A DNA stretch of 34,249 nt, from the NCBI GenBank assembly GCA_017475935.1, contig JAFVEP010000058.1:1-34249 (forward strand), in the 5' to 3' direction. Source of the stretch: Alphaproteobacteria bacterium. GTDB lineage: Bacteria; Pseudomonadota; Alphaproteobacteria; RF32; CAG-239. The notes under the pieces are model-generated. The model was not told the DNA's origin, searched no databases, and saw only the letters and a program-made list of their open reading frames with translations. The position numbers and the translations under genes were made by a program. Below, piece by piece: positions 33,243 to 34,249 of the stretch (positions are counted from its first letter, which is position 1; the number at the start of each line of letters is the position of its first letter).

Positions 33243-33743
33243 ATGAAAATTCTAAGTTTTATCGTGTCGTTGGTTGTTCTTTGTTCAGCGTGCGGAAAAA
33301 ATGAACAAAACGAAGAAATCTATAATGAAAATAATACCAATATCATAGAAGGTATCGTCTATGATATTAATGAGCGTCCGATAAATGGAATGTATAAGAT
33401 TTATTATCCCGATGGCAAAATACGCATGGAAGTTGAAAGTAAAAACGGCAAACCTCACGGCGTTGGCAAAACATATGATGAAGATGGTCATCTGCAACAT
33501 CAGGCAAGTTTTAATGACGGAGTGCTAAACGGAGATGTTTATCAATATTATCCGAATGGTAGGGTTCATAACGAAATGCACTATCTTAACGGTGTGCCCG
33601 ACGGTGTACAGAAAACGTACGATGAAAACATGAAACAAACCGTTGAGGTTAATTACGAAAAAGGTGTCCCTGTTGAAGGTTTTGTATTTATTAATGATGA
33701 GCGTATTGCGTTAACATCGGAGGAATTGCAAAAATTTGAATAG
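33243..33743 (+). CDS. Small MORN_2-repeat lipoprotein
   Basis: 166 residues. The signal ends LCSAC, giving a probable lipidated Cys17 (Cys at -3 is unusual, so the lipobox is not perfect). After an Asn/Glu-rich linker come about four MORN_2 units (YYPDGKIRMEVESKNGKPHG, YDEDGHLQHQASFNDGVLNG, YYPNGRVHNEMHYLNGVPDG and a final degenerate one). The repeats match those of the 733-residue membrane protein encoded at 24732-26933, suggesting related function in the envelope. It has its own promoter and an 18-bp palindrome just past the stop. Confidence 0.75.
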   Translation: MKILSFIVSLVVLCSACGKNEQNEEIYNENNTNIIEGIVYDINERPINGMYKIYYPDGKIRMEVESKNGKPHGVGKTYDEDGHLQHQASFNDGVLNGDVYQYYPNGRVHNEMHYLNGVPDGVQKTYDENMKQTVEVNYEKGVPVEGFVFINDERIALTSEELQKFE

Positions 33744-33746
33744 GCT

Positions 33747-33764
33747 CTTGTTTTGCAAAACAAG
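33747..33764 (+). terminator. 18-bp perfect palindrome after the MORN lipoprotein
   Basis: CTTGTTTTGCAAAACAAG is its own reverse complement and could fold as a 7-bp stem with a 4-base loop, 3 bases past the stop codon. No T-run follows (ACTATATATA), so it is a possible but weak terminator, or a binding site. Of the remaining gap to 34050, the only other things seen are a CtrA-like site and AT-rich DNA. Confidence 0.4.
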
Positions 33765-33963
33765 GAGACTATATATAAAGTTGAAAAAACGAATCGGATA
33801 TTTTTTAAAATATTACGTTATATCAGTAGGATATAAAATATTTATTCGGATGTCTCGATCACAACAAAAAAATCAACTGATTGCGTATAATATTAAAAAA
33901 TATCCAAAAATGGCTAAAACAACATAAATTTTGTCCATTTTTTAACAAAAAGTAAAAAAATAC

Positions 33964-33978
33964 TTAACAAATAATTAA
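33964..33978 (+). promoter_or_regulatory. CtrA-like binding site
   Basis: TTAA-N7-TTAA is an exact match to the core alphaproteobacterial CtrA site, in the intergenic region 73 bases upstream of the lipoprotein start. The surrounding DNA is about 80% AT, so chance occurrence is possible. Confidence 0.35.
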
Positions 33979-34050
33979 AAATCTGTTAAAGATAAAATTA
34001 GTAATGAATATGAATACCAAAATTTTCAGAAAATTAACTGGAGGATGTTT

Positions 34051-34249
34051 ATGAAAAATTTGTTTTATTTATCTGTCCTAGCATTGGCTGCCGGTTTGTC
34101 AGCATGTGCCAGTGACGAAGTAAACAACGGTCAGAATTATCGTTATGCCGGCCGTGAGGGATGTAGTGATGCATTGGTTAAAGAACAGCCGAAACCGGCT
34201 CCGGTTCCAGCTCCTGCTGTTTATCAACAAGCTCCGGTTCAAATCGCTC
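34051..34249 (+). CDS. Outer-membrane lipoprotein, N-terminal part (runs off the window)
   Basis: ATG 34051 follows GGAGGATG with good spacing. The visible 66 residues begin MKNLFYLSVLALAAG and end the signal with the lipobox LSAC, so Cys19 should be lipidated. The mature start (ASDEVNNGQNYRY) leads into a Pro/Ala/Val-rich stretch (KPAPVPAPAVYQ), the flexible linker often seen before a peptidoglycan-binding OmpA/Pal-type domain. That domain would lie beyond the window, so the class is not certain. Confidence 0.65.
   Translation, partial: MKNLFYLSVLALAAGLSACASDEVNNGQNYRYAGREGCSDALVKEQPKPAPVPAPAVYQQAPVQIA

Noticed and set aside
33736..33927. 63-codon ORF after the MORN lipoprotein
   Set aside because: It begins with TTG inside the previous gene, spans an 18-bp palindrome, has no SD, and its Lys/Tyr/Ile composition is what AT-rich noncoding DNA gives.
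1..34249. tRNA, rRNA, CRISPR array or complete insertion sequence
   Set aside because: No cloverleaf-like or rRNA segment, no regularly spaced direct repeats, and no transposase core with flanking inverted repeats were seen.

Overview
The window looks like chromosomal DNA of an AT-rich alphaproteobacterium. The evidence is gene content and order: gpmI, an EnvC-like activator, ctpA and rppH form one run, and rne, amiC, a class A PBP and prfB form another. Signal peptides, lipoboxes, an outer-membrane porin ending in Phe and an AsmA/YhdP-like protein show a diderm envelope. UGA is used as stop, because prfB carries the classic UGA frameshift. A gut or host-associated uncultured lineage is my guess from base composition; genus cannot be read from the sequence. 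No tRNA, rRNA, CRISPR array or intact mobile element was seen. The left edge holds the 3' end of an ORF that may be a transposase.

Layout. 172-4885 (minus): gpmI, envC-like, ctpA, rppH, tightly spaced. 5066-7567 (plus): porin, OmpR-type regulator with a degenerate receiver, and an unknown polytopic membrane protein, translationally linked. 7564-9307 (minus): family 2 glycosyltransferase, and a DsbA-like thiol oxidoreductase followed by a strong terminator. 9455-11169 (plus): a DUF47/PhoU-like protein and a PiT phosphate transporter. 11176-14780 (minus): RNase E/G and an M48/TPR periplasmic protease, with a long structured rne leader (about 14781-15035). 15157-23717 (plus): amiC, PBP1A, prfB, a YhdP-like protein and a small HAD-like protein. 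23719-30085 (minus): two TPR membrane proteins, a giant MORN_2-repeat membrane protein, slyX and a NagB homologue lacking a catalytic Asp. 30159-34249 (plus): a Lon-like AAA protease, an unknown lipoprotein, a small MORN_2 lipoprotein, and a lipoprotein cut by the window end.

Functionally, much of the window concerns the cell envelope. AmiC and the EnvC-like protein are a probable hydrolase/activator pair for septal peptidoglycan. PBP1A makes peptidoglycan, CtpA and the M48 protease handle periplasmic proteolysis, the DsbA-like protein makes disulfides, and the YhdP-like protein probably moves phospholipid to the outer membrane. A second theme is RNA turnover and translation: RppH removes 5' pyrophosphate, which normally primes RNase E cleavage, and RF2 is autoregulated by frameshifting.

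The least explained parts are the rne leader (15-bp hairpin with a ribosome-binding site and a 7-codon ORF in its loop), the TPR/TPR/MORN/slyX/nagB-like operon, and the porin/regulator/membrane-protein operon. Coordinates of starts were adjusted where a Shine-Dalgarno sequence or signal peptide favoured an internal start.
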